A stretch of 64,000 nt of DNA from Microbacterium sp. LWO14-1.2 (GCF_038397715.1 NZ_CP151633.1:3534001-3598000), one strand, 5' to 3'. Counted from the stretch's first letter, positions 52,132 to 61,129 are shown. The notes: generated by a model not told the origin, from the letters alone. Made by a program: numbers and translations.

Positions 52132-53538
52132 ATGTCGTCGTTCGCAGGACTCCGGCTCGCCGAATCCGCCCTGGCCGCAGCGCGCGCGGGCATGACCGTC
52201 ACCGGGCAGAACATCGCCAACCAGACCACCGCCGGCTACACGCGTCAGCGCCTCGAGCAGACGTCGCTGTCCGCTCCGGGATCGACGGGGCTCTGGCCGA
52301 CGACCTTCGCCGTCGGCGGGGGAGTCGGAGTCACGGGTGTCGCCCGTCTCGGCAACGATCTGCTCGACGCACGCGTGCGCGACGCCCTCGGGACGTCCGG
52401 CTTCTGGGTCACGAGAGCGACCGCGGCGGGCCAGGCCGAAGCCGTGATGGCCGAGCCGACGTCCGACGGTCTCGCCGCGAACCTGAACCGATTCTGGTCG
52501 GGGTGGTCCGACCTCGCCAACACACCGGATGCCGGCGCGGCGAAGGTCGTGCTCACGAACGCCGAGGTGCTGGTCGGCCAGATCGCGGCCGGATACCAGT
52601 CGGTCGCCGGGCAGTGGACCGACCTGCGCGGTCAGGTGGACAGGCAGATCACGGACGTGAATGCGATCGCGGGTCAGGTCGCCGGGCTGAACGCGCAGAT
52701 CCGCGATGCGCTGCTCTCCGGGCGCGGCGCGAACGAGCTGATCGATCAGCGGAACGTGCTGGCGCAGCAGCTGTCGACAGCCGTGGGCGCGACGGGCGCG
52801 GTCGAGGCCGACGGCACTCTGACGCTCCGCGTCGACGGCAACGCCCTCGTCTCGGGCGACGCCAGCCGTGCGCTGACCGTGAGCGGTCCGCGGGAGATCG
52901 CCGACGGCGGCAGGATCACCGTCGCCTGGGCCGACCGTCCCACCGTCCCGGTCGCCGTGACGGGCGGCTCGGTCGGCGGCGCCATCAGCGCGCTCGGCCC
53001 TGCCGCCGACGGCGGAACGCTCGCCGGCGTGGCGGCGGCGTACAACGCGACGGCGTCCGCTCTCGCGACCGCCGTCAACGACATCCACCGCACGGGAGTG
53101 ACGTCGGCGGGCACGCCGGGCGGGGACTTCTTCGCGGTCGACGCGAGCGGGCCTGCCGCGCTGGGGCTGCGGGTGGTCCCCGTCGGACTCGCCGATCTCG
53201 CGCTGGCCGCCCCGGGAGCCGGGGCCAAGGACACCACCATCGCGGACCGGATCAGCACGCTGGGATCGTCGACGACGGGCCCGAGCTCGGTGTGGTCGAG
53301 CTTCGTGACCGGCTTCGCGGTGACCGTCGCCGGTGATCGCCAGCGCGCCGACATCGCCGACATGGGCGCGGTCGCCGCCGTCACCGCGCAGCAGTCGAAC
53401 GCCTCGGTGGACGGCGACGAGGAGACCATCAACCTCCTCACCTACCAGACCGCGTACCAGGCGGCCGCCCGTGTGCTGACCGCAGTCGACGAGGCGCTCG
53501 ACCTGCTCATCAACCGCACCGGCCTGGTCGGCCGCTGA
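52132..53538 (+). CDS. flgK: Hook-associated protein FlgK (HAP1)
   Basis: Protein of 468 aa. N-terminal SSFAGLRLAESALAAARAGMTVTGQNIANQTTAGYTRQR and C-terminal DGDEETINLLTYQTAYQAAARVLTAVDEALDLLINRTGLVGR are the hallmark D0 helices. It joins hook to filament. A GTG at 52123 in the same frame (adding VTA) overlaps the flgN stop and is an alternative start. Confidence 0.96.
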   Translation: MSSFAGLRLAESALAAARAGMTVTGQNIANQTTAGYTRQRLEQTSLSAPGSTGLWPTTFAVGGGVGVTGVARLGNDLLDARVRDALGTSGFWVTRATAAGQAEAVMAEPTSDGLAANLNRFWSGWSDLANTPDAGAAKVVLTNAEVLVGQIAAGYQSVAGQWTDLRGQVDRQITDVNAIAGQVAGLNAQIRDALLSGRGANELIDQRNVLAQQLSTAVGATGAVEADGTLTLRVDGNALVSGDASRALTVSGPREIADGGRITVAWADRPTVPVAVTGGSVGGAISALGPAADGGTLAGVAAAYNATASALATAVNDIHRTGVTSAGTPGGDFFAVDASGPAALGLRVVPVGLADLALAAPGAGAKDTTIADRISTLGSSTTGPSSVWSSFVTGFAVTVAGDRQRADIADMGAVAAVTAQQSNASVDGDEETINLLTYQTAYQAAARVLTAVDEALDLLINRTGLVGR

Positions 53539-53551
53539 CCCGGGAGGCATC

Positions 53552-54439
53552 ATGATCGGGCGCATCACGAGCAGCACCATGACGCAGCAGTCGCTGCGCA
53601 CGCTGCAGAGCAACCTCGTCGACCGGGAGCGGCTGCAGCACCAGGCGACCTCTCAGCGGGCCTTCCGCACCCCGAGCGAGGACCCGGCGGCGGCAGCCAC
53701 GACTCTCGGGCTGCACGGCGAGCAGTCGCGCGTCGCCCAGTTCTCGCGCAATCTCAGCGACGGCCTGGCCTGGGTCACGACGGTCGACACTGCTCTGGGC
53801 GCCAGCACCGACCTGCTCAACCGGGCGCGCGATCTCGTGGCCCAGGGCGCGAACTCGGGGGCGCTCAGCGCGACCGCGCGCGAGTCGATCGCGCAGGAGC
53901 TGGAGACGATCAGCGCCGAGCTCCTGTCTCAGGCGAACACGACGGTGCTCGGTCGCAGCGTCTTCGCCGGCACCAGCGACGCCGCGACGGCGTTCGACCC
54001 CGTGACCTTCGCGTTCAGCGGCACAGCGGACGACGGGGTGCGGCGCCGCATCAGCGACAACGAGACCGTGCGCGTCGACTTCGACGGCGCTCAGGCGTTC
54101 GGATCCGGCGCGACCAGCGCGTTCGGGATGCTTCGCGACATCGCCACCGAGTTGCGGGGCGGTGCCAACATCGGCGCGCGTCTCGGCGATGTCGACGCTC
54201 GTCTCACCGCCTTCACCGCAGCCCGCGGTGAGACCGGTGCCCGTCAGGTGCAGATCGAGAGGGCGATGGCGCAGAATCTCTCCGTGTCGACCGACCTGGA
54301 GGCCCGCCGCACCGAGGTCGAGAACGTCGACAGCCTCGAAGTGCTCGTGCGTCTGCAGTCCGCCGAGCTCGTGTTCCAATCCGCCCTGCAGGTGACGGCC
54401 AAGTCGCTGCAGACCAACCTCCTGGAGTTCCTGCGATGA
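53552..54439 (+). CDS. flgL: Hook-associated protein FlgL (HAP3)
   Basis: Protein of 295 aa, flagellin-like at both ends (MIGRITSSTMTQQSLRTLQSNL, and VRLQSAELVFQSALQVTAKSLQTNLLEFLR). It connects FlgK to the filament. GGGAGG lies just before the ATG. It overlaps fliW by 4 nt. Confidence 0.96.
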   Translation: MIGRITSSTMTQQSLRTLQSNLVDRERLQHQATSQRAFRTPSEDPAAAATTLGLHGEQSRVAQFSRNLSDGLAWVTTVDTALGASTDLLNRARDLVAQGANSGALSATARESIAQELETISAELLSQANTTVLGRSVFAGTSDAATAFDPVTFAFSGTADDGVRRRISDNETVRVDFDGAQAFGSGATSAFGMLRDIATELRGGANIGARLGDVDARLTAFTAARGETGARQVQIERAMAQNLSVSTDLEARRTEVENVDSLEVLVRLQSAELVFQSALQVTAKSLQTNLLEFLR

Positions 54440-54831
54440 CCGCCATCACCGCCGACACCGCGAGCGTCTCCGTCGACTTCGTCGCCCCCATGCCCGGCCT
54501 GCGGCCGCACACCTCCTTCTCGCTGGATCCGATCGGCGGCGCCGAGGGACTCTATGCGTTGCGTGCGACGGATGCCGACGTCCGGCTGTTCCTGCTCGAC
54601 CCCGTGTTCAACGACTACGACTACGCCCCGCGCATCTCCGCCGGTGTGCGTGCGGATCTCGGCGCGGCCGAGGACGGCGACCTGCGGGTCCTCATCGTCT
54701 CCAATCCGTCGGACGACGGGGTGTACGTGAACCTTCGAGCGCCGATCGTGCTCGATCCGGCCACAGGACGGGCCCTGCAGATCATCCTCGACGACGAGGA
54801 GTATCCGATCCGCGTCCGGCTCGACGGCTGA
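54436..54831 (+). CDS. fliW: Flagellar assembly factor FliW
   Basis: Protein of 131 aa, beta-rich, with the FliW pattern of a mid-protein LFLLDPVFNDYDYAPRIS and a later VNLRAPIVLDPATGRALQIIL. FliW binds flagellin, or CsrA when flagellin is low, and so relieves CsrA repression. Its presence 3 kb from csrA, with the CsrA-like leaders upstream, makes a complete circuit likely. It overlaps flgL (ATGA), which ties FliW level to hook completion genes. Confidence 0.93.
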   Translation: MTAITADTASVSVDFVAPMPGLRPHTSFSLDPIGGAEGLYALRATDADVRLFLLDPVFNDYDYAPRISAGVRADLGAAEDGDLRVLIVSNPSDDGVYVNLRAPIVLDPATGRALQIILDDEEYPIRVRLDG

Positions 54832-55061
54832 GGGTGATCCTCGCAGCAGTTCCGGTCCCTCGGTGAGTCGACGATCAGAGGAATTCGATTTTCACCGCAT
54901 ATACCAAGGAACAGCGGTTATCCTCTGAGGAGCACAGGCTGGGGTACTGGCAGATTCGACGACGTTGCAGGAGTTTGGGACCTGCGCGCGTCGGCGGATG
55001 TCGCTGGTGGGGTACAGCGCAAGACGCCCGGTGACGGGCGACATTTCCATTGGACGGAAAG

Positions 55062-55376
55062 ATGAGCACATCCAGGACGCTCGACACGAGTCGGGTGAGC
55101 AAGAGGGAGTTCGTGCAGCGGTTCGCGCGACGGGGCGGGATCTCCGTGGGCGCTGCACAGACGGCGTACAACGCGATGATCGACGAACTCGTCGACCTCG
55201 TGAGCCGGGGGAACACGGTGACCCTGACCAACTTCGGGAAGTTCTACCCCCAGACCCACAAGGGTCACCGGGTGCAGTTCTCGAAAGACGAGGGAACCGG
55301 TGAGGTCGACGACTACACGGTGTTGAAGTTCTCGGCGACCCGCGAGGTGAACAAGCGCGTCAAGTCGACCGATTAG
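55062..55376 (+). CDS. HU-family DNA-binding protein
   Basis: Protein of 104 aa with HU/IHF features: VSKREFVQRFARRGGISVGAAQTAYNAMIDELVDLVSRGNTVTLTNFGKFYPQTHKGHRVQF, including the NFG turn. It bends DNA as a dimer. The ATG at 55062 is chosen over an upstream TTG since GGAAAG precedes it. It may be the general HU of the organism or a locus-specific one. The 230-bp gap 54832-55061 contains an AT-richer stretch near 54890-54905 (probable promoter) and CAGAGGA/TCCTCTG arms 38 nt apart, and nothing else recognisable. Confidence 0.82.
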   Translation: MSTSRTLDTSRVSKREFVQRFARRGGISVGAAQTAYNAMIDELVDLVSRGNTVTLTNFGKFYPQTHKGHRVQFSKDEGTGEVDDYTVLKFSATREVNKRVKSTD

Positions 55377-55546
55377 CAATCGTGATCTAAACGTAAACGA
55401 GAATTCACGAGCGTTTCGGCGTTCGGTCCCTCTTCGCGCCCTGCGCGGCCCTAGCATGTACACGAATGATGTTTCTCGTCGCCGTGGGGTGGTGATGCTG
55501 TGGGTCGCTGGGGGGCTTGCACTGACAGCGAAAGAGGCGGGACCGT

Positions 55547-56350
55547 ATGCCGTTGCGCGCGCGGAACAAACTCGTGGTCGATCACCTGCACATCGTCGGG
55601 GCGGCCACTGCCGCTGTCGCCGCGCGACTGACCCACGTCTCCCGTGAGGACCTCGCCGCAGCCGGCGCTTTCGCGCTGGTCCGCGCGGCGGAGAAGTACG
55701 ACGAGAGTCTGGGCGTGCCCTTCGGCGCCTACGCGCGCGAGCGGATCAACTGGGCGTTGAAGGACGAGCTCCGGGCGATGGACTGGGCTCCCCGCGACGT
55801 CAGGGCGAAGGCCAGGGAGACCACTCGGGTCCGCGACATGCTGGGCGGTGTGCTCGGTCGAACGCCCACGGTCGCCGAGATCGCCGACGCGATGGGCATC
55901 GATGCGAGCGCCGTCAAGCAGCGGCTTGCGGACGCCGAGCGCACGGTCACGAGCCTGGACGTGCTCGACGTGCACGAGATCGTCTGGACCGGGTACCTCC
56001 CGGAGGAGATGGCGATCGCCGCAGAGCGGGAGGAGCTCCTGCACATCGCGGTCGATGCCCTTCCCGAGCGCAAGAGACGCATCATCAGGGCGATCTACTT
56101 CGACGACCGCACGGTCACGGAGATCGCCGAAGAGCTCGGAGTGTCCCACGCCGCCGTGTCGCAGCAGCGCTCGGAGGCGGTGCGGATGCTGCGCGACGCC
56201 CTCGACCGTCATCTCGCCGACGAGCACGGTGCGGGGATCCGACGCTCGCGCTCGTCGACCGCCGTGCTCGATGCGTACTTCGACCGGCTGGCGATCGCGA
56301 GCGGTCACCGGTACGCGCGGGCCTTCCTGGGTCAGACGATCGGTGTCTGA
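55547..56350 (+). CDS. FliA/WhiG-type sigma factor (second of two)
   Basis: Protein of 267 aa. Region 2 is at about 20-75 (LVRAAEKYDESLGVPFGAYARERINWALKDELRAMDW), region 3 in the middle, and region 4 HTH at about 195-215 (VTEIAEELGVSHAAVSQQR). It shares layout with the sigma factor at 27258, suggesting duplication with divergence. The two bracket the flagellar locus. Which one reads the GTTAC/CGCGATAG promoters is unknown. The gap 55377-55546 has a TAGCAT box at 55452 that may drive it. Confidence 0.83.
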   Translation: MPLRARNKLVVDHLHIVGAATAAVAARLTHVSREDLAAAGAFALVRAAEKYDESLGVPFGAYARERINWALKDELRAMDWAPRDVRAKARETTRVRDMLGGVLGRTPTVAEIADAMGIDASAVKQRLADAERTVTSLDVLDVHEIVWTGYLPEEMAIAAEREELLHIAVDALPERKRRIIRAIYFDDRTVTEIAEELGVSHAAVSQQRSEAVRMLRDALDRHLADEHGAGIRRSRSSTAVLDAYFDRLAIASGHRYARAFLGQTIGV

Positions 56351-56382
56351 CGCATCGCCTCTGTCGTGTCCTCGGTGCCGCC

Positions 56383-57471
56383 TCAGAGGCCGAACCCGTA
56401 GGCGGCCTGACCGACGAGCGTGAGGCTCACGCTCGTCGGGTACACCTCGGGCTCCTCGTCCTCGTCGTCCACGAGGTCGAGCCGGTCGATCGGCACGAAG
56501 ATCGTGCCGTCGGTCTCGAACACGAGGTCGCGGGGGACGAACGACGCGAACAGCGATCGGTTGGAGTTGCGCAGCTCGTACGTGCGGCCGACGTCGCCGC
56601 GCTCGAAGAGATTCATCTCCGCTTCCTCCGACCAGACCTTGCCGTCGGGGAAGCGCGCTTCGATCCGGTACAGGCTCGGTTCGATCGACTTGATGTTGAG
56701 GTCCTGCACGATCTCGGAGAAGAGCGTGTCGGGCTGGGCGAGCTCGAAGGCGATCGCGCGGAGGTGGTCGTAGTTCAACCGCGCTCGGCGCGAGAACAGG
56801 GCGACGTTCTCGATCTCGGCGGGGTCGGCGTTCGGGGCTTGATCGAGCAAGTACTGCCTGACCTCGTCGGGGCCGGGGTACTCGAACCGCATGTGGTAGT
56901 GGAAGCGCCCCGGGCGGTTGACGATGTACGTGCTCACGTCGTTGATGTCGTTCACGGTGAGGCAGTAGATGCGCTTCACCGACGACAGGCCGTCGAACAG
57001 CGAGAGGAACTGGTTCTGACGGTTCGCGCCCTCGACACCGCCGCGGCGCGCCACGGGGAACGTCTTCTCGAACTCGTCGAACACGATGAGGCACTCGTCG
57101 AGACTGTCGAGGAACTCCACGATGCCCTCGTTGTCCTCGGAGACGATCACGACCGGCAGGGCCTGGTCGCGCGCCTCCTCCGCGACCATCCGCAGGAACA
57201 GCGTCTTGCCGATGCCCTTGTCACCCGAGAGCATGACCCCGAGACTGCGGTCGGACAGGGCGTAGGAGCGGAAGATCTTCGCGACCTTCCTCTCGAGACC
57301 GCCGTAGACGCGCTCCGTGCCGACGGTGAGATCGTCGACCTTGATGAGGCTGAACCCCTCCTTCGAGGTGAAGTGCACGCGGTAGGTGCCGAGGGGGAAC
57401 ACCTGGTGCGTCCGCACGGCGTCGTCGTAGACGCGCACATGGCCGCCGGTCTCGATGTAGGTGGTGGTCAC
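56383..57471 (-). CDS. AAA+ ATPase of unassigned family
   Basis: Protein of 362 aa. Walker A GDKGIGKT is at 83-90, Walker B CLIVFDEFE at 127-135, a sensor-like NDIND and an arginine-finger candidate in VNRPGRFHYHMRF. An 80-residue beta-rich N-terminal part and a 110-residue C-terminal part (acidic LDLVDDEDEEPEVYP before the end) have no recognised family. The architecture recalls phage-encoded AAA proteins. The GTG start is chosen for its GGAGAAG site. It converges on the second sigma gene. Confidence 0.72.
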   Translation of the reverse strand: MTTTYIETGGHVRVYDDAVRTHQVFPLGTYRVHFTSKEGFSLIKVDDLTVGTERVYGGLERKVAKIFRSYALSDRSLGVMLSGDKGIGKTLFLRMVAEEARDQALPVVIVSEDNEGIVEFLDSLDECLIVFDEFEKTFPVARRGGVEGANRQNQFLSLFDGLSSVKRIYCLTVNDINDVSTYIVNRPGRFHYHMRFEYPGPDEVRQYLLDQAPNADPAEIENVALFSRRARLNYDHLRAIAFELAQPDTLFSEIVQDLNIKSIEPSLYRIEARFPDGKVWSEEAEMNLFERGDVGRTYELRNSNRSLFASFVPRDLVFETDGTIFVPIDRLDLVDDEDEEPEVYPTSVSLTLVGQAAYGFGL

Positions 57472-57620
57472 TTCTCCTCTTCCTGCGCTCCCCGAACTGT
57501 AATATCGGTCGGATCGCCGGGCGCGTAAGGCGCAGAGGCGAACTCGGGCGCGTCGTGATCGCACCGTGACAGACTCGGGGCAGGAGACTTCTCCGAACGG
57601 GTCGAGGATCGGGAGCCGGC

Positions 57621-58526
57621 ATGGACGGACGCATCGTGGTCAGTGGAGCCTCCGGGCTCGTCGGGACGGCTCTCGTCTCGTCTCTCCGAGCCGACGGCAT
57701 CCCCGTCACGACGCTCGTCCGGCGTCCCGCCCGCTCGTCCGACCCCACCCGCTCGTATGACGAGGTGCAGTGGGATCCCTCGTCCGGTGCTCTGGCTCCG
57801 GCCTCGCTCGACGGTGCCGCCGCGGTCGTCGCCCTCGGCGGAGCCAGCGTCGGCCGGCTGCCGTGGACGTCCGGCTATCGCCGCGAGCTCGTGGATTCCC
57901 GGATCTCCTCGACGCGGACGATCGCGACCGCGCTCCGGGCTCTCGGCGACGACGCGCCAGCCCTGGTCTCGGCGTCCGCCGTCGGGTACTACGGATCGGC
58001 GCCGGGGGAGATCCTCACCGAGGCCGCGGGTCCGGGCGACACGTTCCTCGCAAAGCTCTGCGTCCGGTGGGAGGACGAGGCGCGGCGCGCCGGAGACAGC
58101 ACTCGCGTCGCGCTCCTGCGCACGGCGCCCATCGTGCATCGGCAGGGCGTGCTCAAGCCGCTCATCCAGCTCACCCGGTTCGGCCTCGCCGGTCCCCTCG
58201 GGCGCGGCACGCAGGTGTGGCCGTGGATCTCGCTCGACGACGAGGTGCGCGGCATCCGTCACGTGATCGATGCCCAGCTCGACGGCCCGGTCAACCTCAG
58301 CGGTCCCACGCCCGCCACCGCGAACGACCTCGGGCGCGCGGTCGCGGCGACGATGCACCGGCCGTTCTGGCTGCCCGCACCCGCCTGGGCGCTGAAGCTC
58401 GCGTTAGGCGCGGCAGCCGAATCGCTGCTGCTCCCCGATGCCGATGTGCGTCCGCACGCCCTGGAGCAGAGCGGTTTCTCGTTCACCCACCGCACGGTTC
58501 GAGAAGCGGTCGACGCGGCGCTCTGA
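57621..58526 (+). CDS. TIGR01777-family epimerase (extended SDR)
   Basis: Protein of 301 aa. The NAD(P)-binding Rossmann motif GASGLVGTALV is at about 8-18, with the family segment ALGGASVG near 71-78 (VVALGGASVGRLPW). The C-terminal DUF1731 ends with HALEQSGFSFTHRTVREAVDAAL. It is an SDR39U1-like protein with unknown substrate. The ATG follows GGGAGCC. It converges on the SDR gene with a 24-bp gap. Confidence 0.87.
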   Translation: MDGRIVVSGASGLVGTALVSSLRADGIPVTTLVRRPARSSDPTRSYDEVQWDPSSGALAPASLDGAAAVVALGGASVGRLPWTSGYRRELVDSRISSTRTIATALRALGDDAPALVSASAVGYYGSAPGEILTEAAGPGDTFLAKLCVRWEDEARRAGDSTRVALLRTAPIVHRQGVLKPLIQLTRFGLAGPLGRGTQVWPWISLDDEVRGIRHVIDAQLDGPVNLSGPTPATANDLGRAVAATMHRPFWLPAPAWALKLALGAAAESLLLPDADVRPHALEQSGFSFTHRTVREAVDAAL

Positions 58527-58550
58527 AGGCCAGCGCCGACCGCTCGCCGA

Positions 58551-59315
58551 TCAGTTCCCGTGCGGATCGCGGGCGTTCAGCGTCGCCACGACCTGGTCGT
58601 AGTCGCCGCGCGCCTCCCCGTACCGGAGGAACTTCACGTTCTCGACCTGGATCTCCCGCGCGTCGGGCTGCGACTCGATGATCCCGATGACCTCCGACAC
58701 GAAGTCGTCGAGCGGCATGGCGAAGTCGCTGGACTCCTGGCCGGGCATGAGCGCGGTGCGCACCGACGGCGGCTCGAGCTCCTGCACGGCCACGCTGGTG
58801 CCGGCGAGCTGCAGCCGCACGGACTCGCTGAGCATGTGGATGGCGGCCTTCGTGGCGTTGTAGGTCGGAGTCACCCGTAGGGGAGCGAACGCCAGACCCG
58901 ACGACACGGTCATGATGGTCGCGTCCGGACGCGTGACGAGATGGTCGATGAAGGCGGCGATCAGCCGGATCGGCCCGAGCAGGTTCGTCGTCACGATGGA
59001 CTCCGCCGTCTCGAGGAATCCGCTGGACGTCGTCCAGTCCTCGGCGCGCATGATGCCCGCCATCGCGATCAGCACGTTGAGGTCGGGGTGCGATGCGAGC
59101 ACCTGCGCGGATGCCGAGCGGATGCTCTCGGCATCCGTCGTGTCGATCTGCACGGTGTCGATGCCGGGGTTCTCGGCAGCGATCCGCTCCAGCAGGTCGG
59201 CGCGTCGTCCGCCGACGATGACCGTGTTCCCGCGCTCCGCGAATCGCTGCGCCAGCGCGAGGCCGATGCCGCTCGTCGCTCCGGGGATGAAGATGGTGTT
59301 TCCGCTGATGTTCAT
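58551..59315 (-). CDS. Short-chain dehydrogenase/reductase (DltE-like)
   Basis: Protein of 254 aa. GATSGIGLALAQRF binds NAD(P), the serine is in TVSSGLAF, and the YxxxK catalytic pair is in PTYNATKA. This is the DltE/YdfG-like group of classical SDRs; the substrate is unknown. The ATG at 59315 follows GTGGAGG. It is divergent from an MmyB-like regulator, and a 25-bp inverted repeat in between is the probable operator. Confidence 0.87.
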   Translation of the reverse strand: MNISGNTIFIPGATSGIGLALAQRFAERGNTVIVGGRRADLLERIAAENPGIDTVQIDTTDAESIRSASAQVLASHPDLNVLIAMAGIMRAEDWTTSSGFLETAESIVTTNLLGPIRLIAAFIDHLVTRPDATIMTVSSGLAFAPLRVTPTYNATKAAIHMLSESVRLQLAGTSVAVQELEPPSVRTALMPGQESSDFAMPLDDFVSEVIGIIESQPDAREIQVENVKFLRYGEARGDYDQVVATLNARDPHGN

Positions 59316-59360
59316 GCCTCCACTCTGCGCCGCGCGCGGTCGCCGCTCCAGGGACGGGTG

Positions 59361-59385
59361 ATCCAGGGATCCGGGGTCCCTGGAT
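59361..59385. promoter_or_regulatory. Operator-like inverted repeat between SDR and regulator
   Basis: ATCCAGGGA at 59361-59369, 7 nt, and its exact complement TCCCTGGAT at 59377-59385. A third half-site, CTCCAGGGA, lies at 59346-59354. The position between divergent genes fits control by the regulator next to it. Confidence 0.6.
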
Positions 59386-59415
59386 GGCTCCGTGCTCTGG
59401 CGCGATACTGAGGGG

Positions 59416-60252
59416 GTGGACAGAGATGCACTCGCGGACTTCCTCCTCGCCCGCCGCGAGCAGCTGCGGCCGGGGGATGTCGGGCTGAGCGCCGGACCCC
59501 GGCGACGCACGCCGGGGTTGCGCCGCGAGGAGGTGGCCCAGCTCGCCGCGATGTCGACGGACTACTACACCCGACTCGAGCAGCGGCGCGGGCCGCAGCC
59601 GAGCGTGCAGATCCTCGCGTCGCTGGCGCGAGCGCTGCGGCTCAGTCCCGACGAACGGGACTACCTCCACCGGGTGAGCGGGCACAGCGCGCCCGACCGC
59701 GCGATGTTCACCGACTACGTGCATCCGGGCATGCTCCGGGTGCTCGACCGTCTGGACGACACGCCCGCCTTCGTCGTCTCGGTGCTCGACGAAGTGCTCG
59801 TGCAGAACGACGCCGCGAAGGCTCTCCTCGGCGATGCGAGCTCTCTGGAGGGACTGGCTCGCAGCGGCATCTACCGGTGGTTCACCGATGTCGACGATGA
59901 GCGGCGCCGGTATCCGGAGGCGGATCACGATCACCGCAGCCGCGTGCTCGTCGCCTCCCTGCGAGCGGCCTACGGCGTGCTCGGGGAGAGGTCGCGCGCC
60001 GGCGACATCGTGCGCGAGCTGACGGCACGCAGCCCGGAGTTCGCCGCGCTGTGGGAGGTGCACGAGGTCCGTCGCCGTTTCGACGACCACAAGGTGCTCA
60101 TCCACCCCGACATCGGCGAGATCGAGGTCGACTGCCAGGCGCTCTTCACCGAGGACGAATCGCAGACGCTGGTGGTGCTGACGGCCGCCCCCGGTTCGGA
60201 ATCGGCGAGCAAACTGGAGCTGCTCCGCGTGCTGGGCACGCAGCGGGTCTGA
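59416..60252 (+). CDS. Helix-turn-helix regulator with MmyB-like ligand domain
   Basis: Protein of 278 aa. The N-terminal XRE-type HTH is at about 20-70 (GLRREEVAQLAAMSTDYYTRLEQRRGPQPSVQILASLARAL), followed by the MmyB-like ligand-binding domain, which may bind fatty acids in some members. GTG start 6 nt after GATACT, again without a separate leader. It is divergent from an SDR, its likely target, a very common pairing in actinobacteria. Confidence 0.85.
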   Translation: MDRDALADFLLARREQLRPGDVGLSAGPRRRTPGLRREEVAQLAAMSTDYYTRLEQRRGPQPSVQILASLARALRLSPDERDYLHRVSGHSAPDRAMFTDYVHPGMLRVLDRLDDTPAFVVSVLDEVLVQNDAAKALLGDASSLEGLARSGIYRWFTDVDDERRRYPEADHDHRSRVLVASLRAAYGVLGERSRAGDIVRELTARSPEFAALWEVHEVRRRFDDHKVLIHPDIGEIEVDCQALFTEDESQTLVVLTAAPGSESASKLELLRVLGTQRV

Positions 60253-60267
60253 TCTCCTCCCGGCGCG

Positions 60268-61107
60268 TCAGGACTCCTCGTGCGTGCGGGGGTCCGCGTC
60301 GAAGAGGCGGCCGTCTGCACGGCCCAGCGCGGTGATCGCCTCGACCTCGGCCGCGTCCAGGACGACCTCGCCGGCGGCGAGATTCGACTGCTGGTGCTCC
60401 GCCGAAGACGCCTTCGGGATGGCCACGGTCTCGCGTGCCACATGCCAGGCGAGCACTGTCTGCGCCGGCGTGATCCCGTGCGCGGCGGCGACCTCGGCGA
60501 TCACAGACTCGTCGAGCAGCTCCTTCGCGCGCCCGAGCGGGCTCCACGCCTCGGTCAGGATGCCGTGCTCGCGGTGGTACGCGAGCTGCTCCGTCTGCGG
60601 GAAGTACGGGTGCACCTCGATCTGGTTGACGACGGGGCGCACGCCGGTCTCGCGCTCGATGCGCTCCAGGTGCTCCGGCAGGAAGTTCGAGACGCCGATC
60701 TGCCGCACGACCCCGCGCTGCTGGGCGTCGACGAGCGCCTCCCAGGCCTGGACGTACTCGTCCTGGCTCGGGTTCGGCCAGTGGATGAGGTGCAGGTCGG
60801 TCGCATCGAGGCCGAGACGCGATCGGCTCTCCTCGATGCTCGCGACGGCTTTCGCTCGAGCGTGGTGGCGGCCGGGGAGCTTGGTCGTGACGATGATGTC
60901 CGAGCGGTCGACGTCCGACTGCCGGACGCCGCGCCCGACCGATCCCTCGTTCTCGTAGTTGAAGGCGGAGTCGAGGAGGCGGTAGCCGGCGCCGATCGCG
61001 GTGGTCACTGCATCCGCCCCTGCGTCGCCGTCGAGCGCATAGGTGCCGAGTCCGAGGGCCGGCAGGGTGAAGCCGTTGTGGGCGGTGAACGTGGGGAGAG
61101 CGGTCAT
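60268..61107 (-). CDS. Aldo/keto reductase
   Basis: Protein of 279 aa of the AKR5-like prokaryotic group. The catalytic set can be traced as D and Y in LLDSAFNYENEGSVGRG, K in VTTKLPGR and H in LHLIHWPNP. It reduces carbonyl compounds with NADPH, for example 2,5-diketo-D-gluconate-like substrates in some members; the substrate here is unknown. The ATG at 61107 lies 6 nt from a TACGCT box shared with the divergent gene. Confidence 0.9.
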   Translation of the reverse strand: MTALPTFTAHNGFTLPALGLGTYALDGDAGADAVTTAIGAGYRLLDSAFNYENEGSVGRGVRQSDVDRSDIIVTTKLPGRHHARAKAVASIEESRSRLGLDATDLHLIHWPNPSQDEYVQAWEALVDAQQRGVVRQIGVSNFLPEHLERIERETGVRPVVNQIEVHPYFPQTEQLAYHREHGILTEAWSPLGRAKELLDESVIAEVAAAHGITPAQTVLAWHVARETVAIPKASSAEHQQSNLAAGEVVLDAAEVEAITALGRADGRLFDADPRTHEES

Positions 61108-61113
61108 GACGTC

Positions 61114-61123
61114 AGCGTACGCT
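61114..61123. promoter_or_regulatory. Shared palindromic -10 for two divergent leaderless genes
   Basis: AGCGTACGCT is a perfect 10-bp palindrome. On each strand it reads TACGCT, followed by 6 nt and a start codon: ATG at 61107 (minus) and GTG at 61130 (plus). Confidence 0.55.
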
Positions 61124-61129
61124 GGAGCG

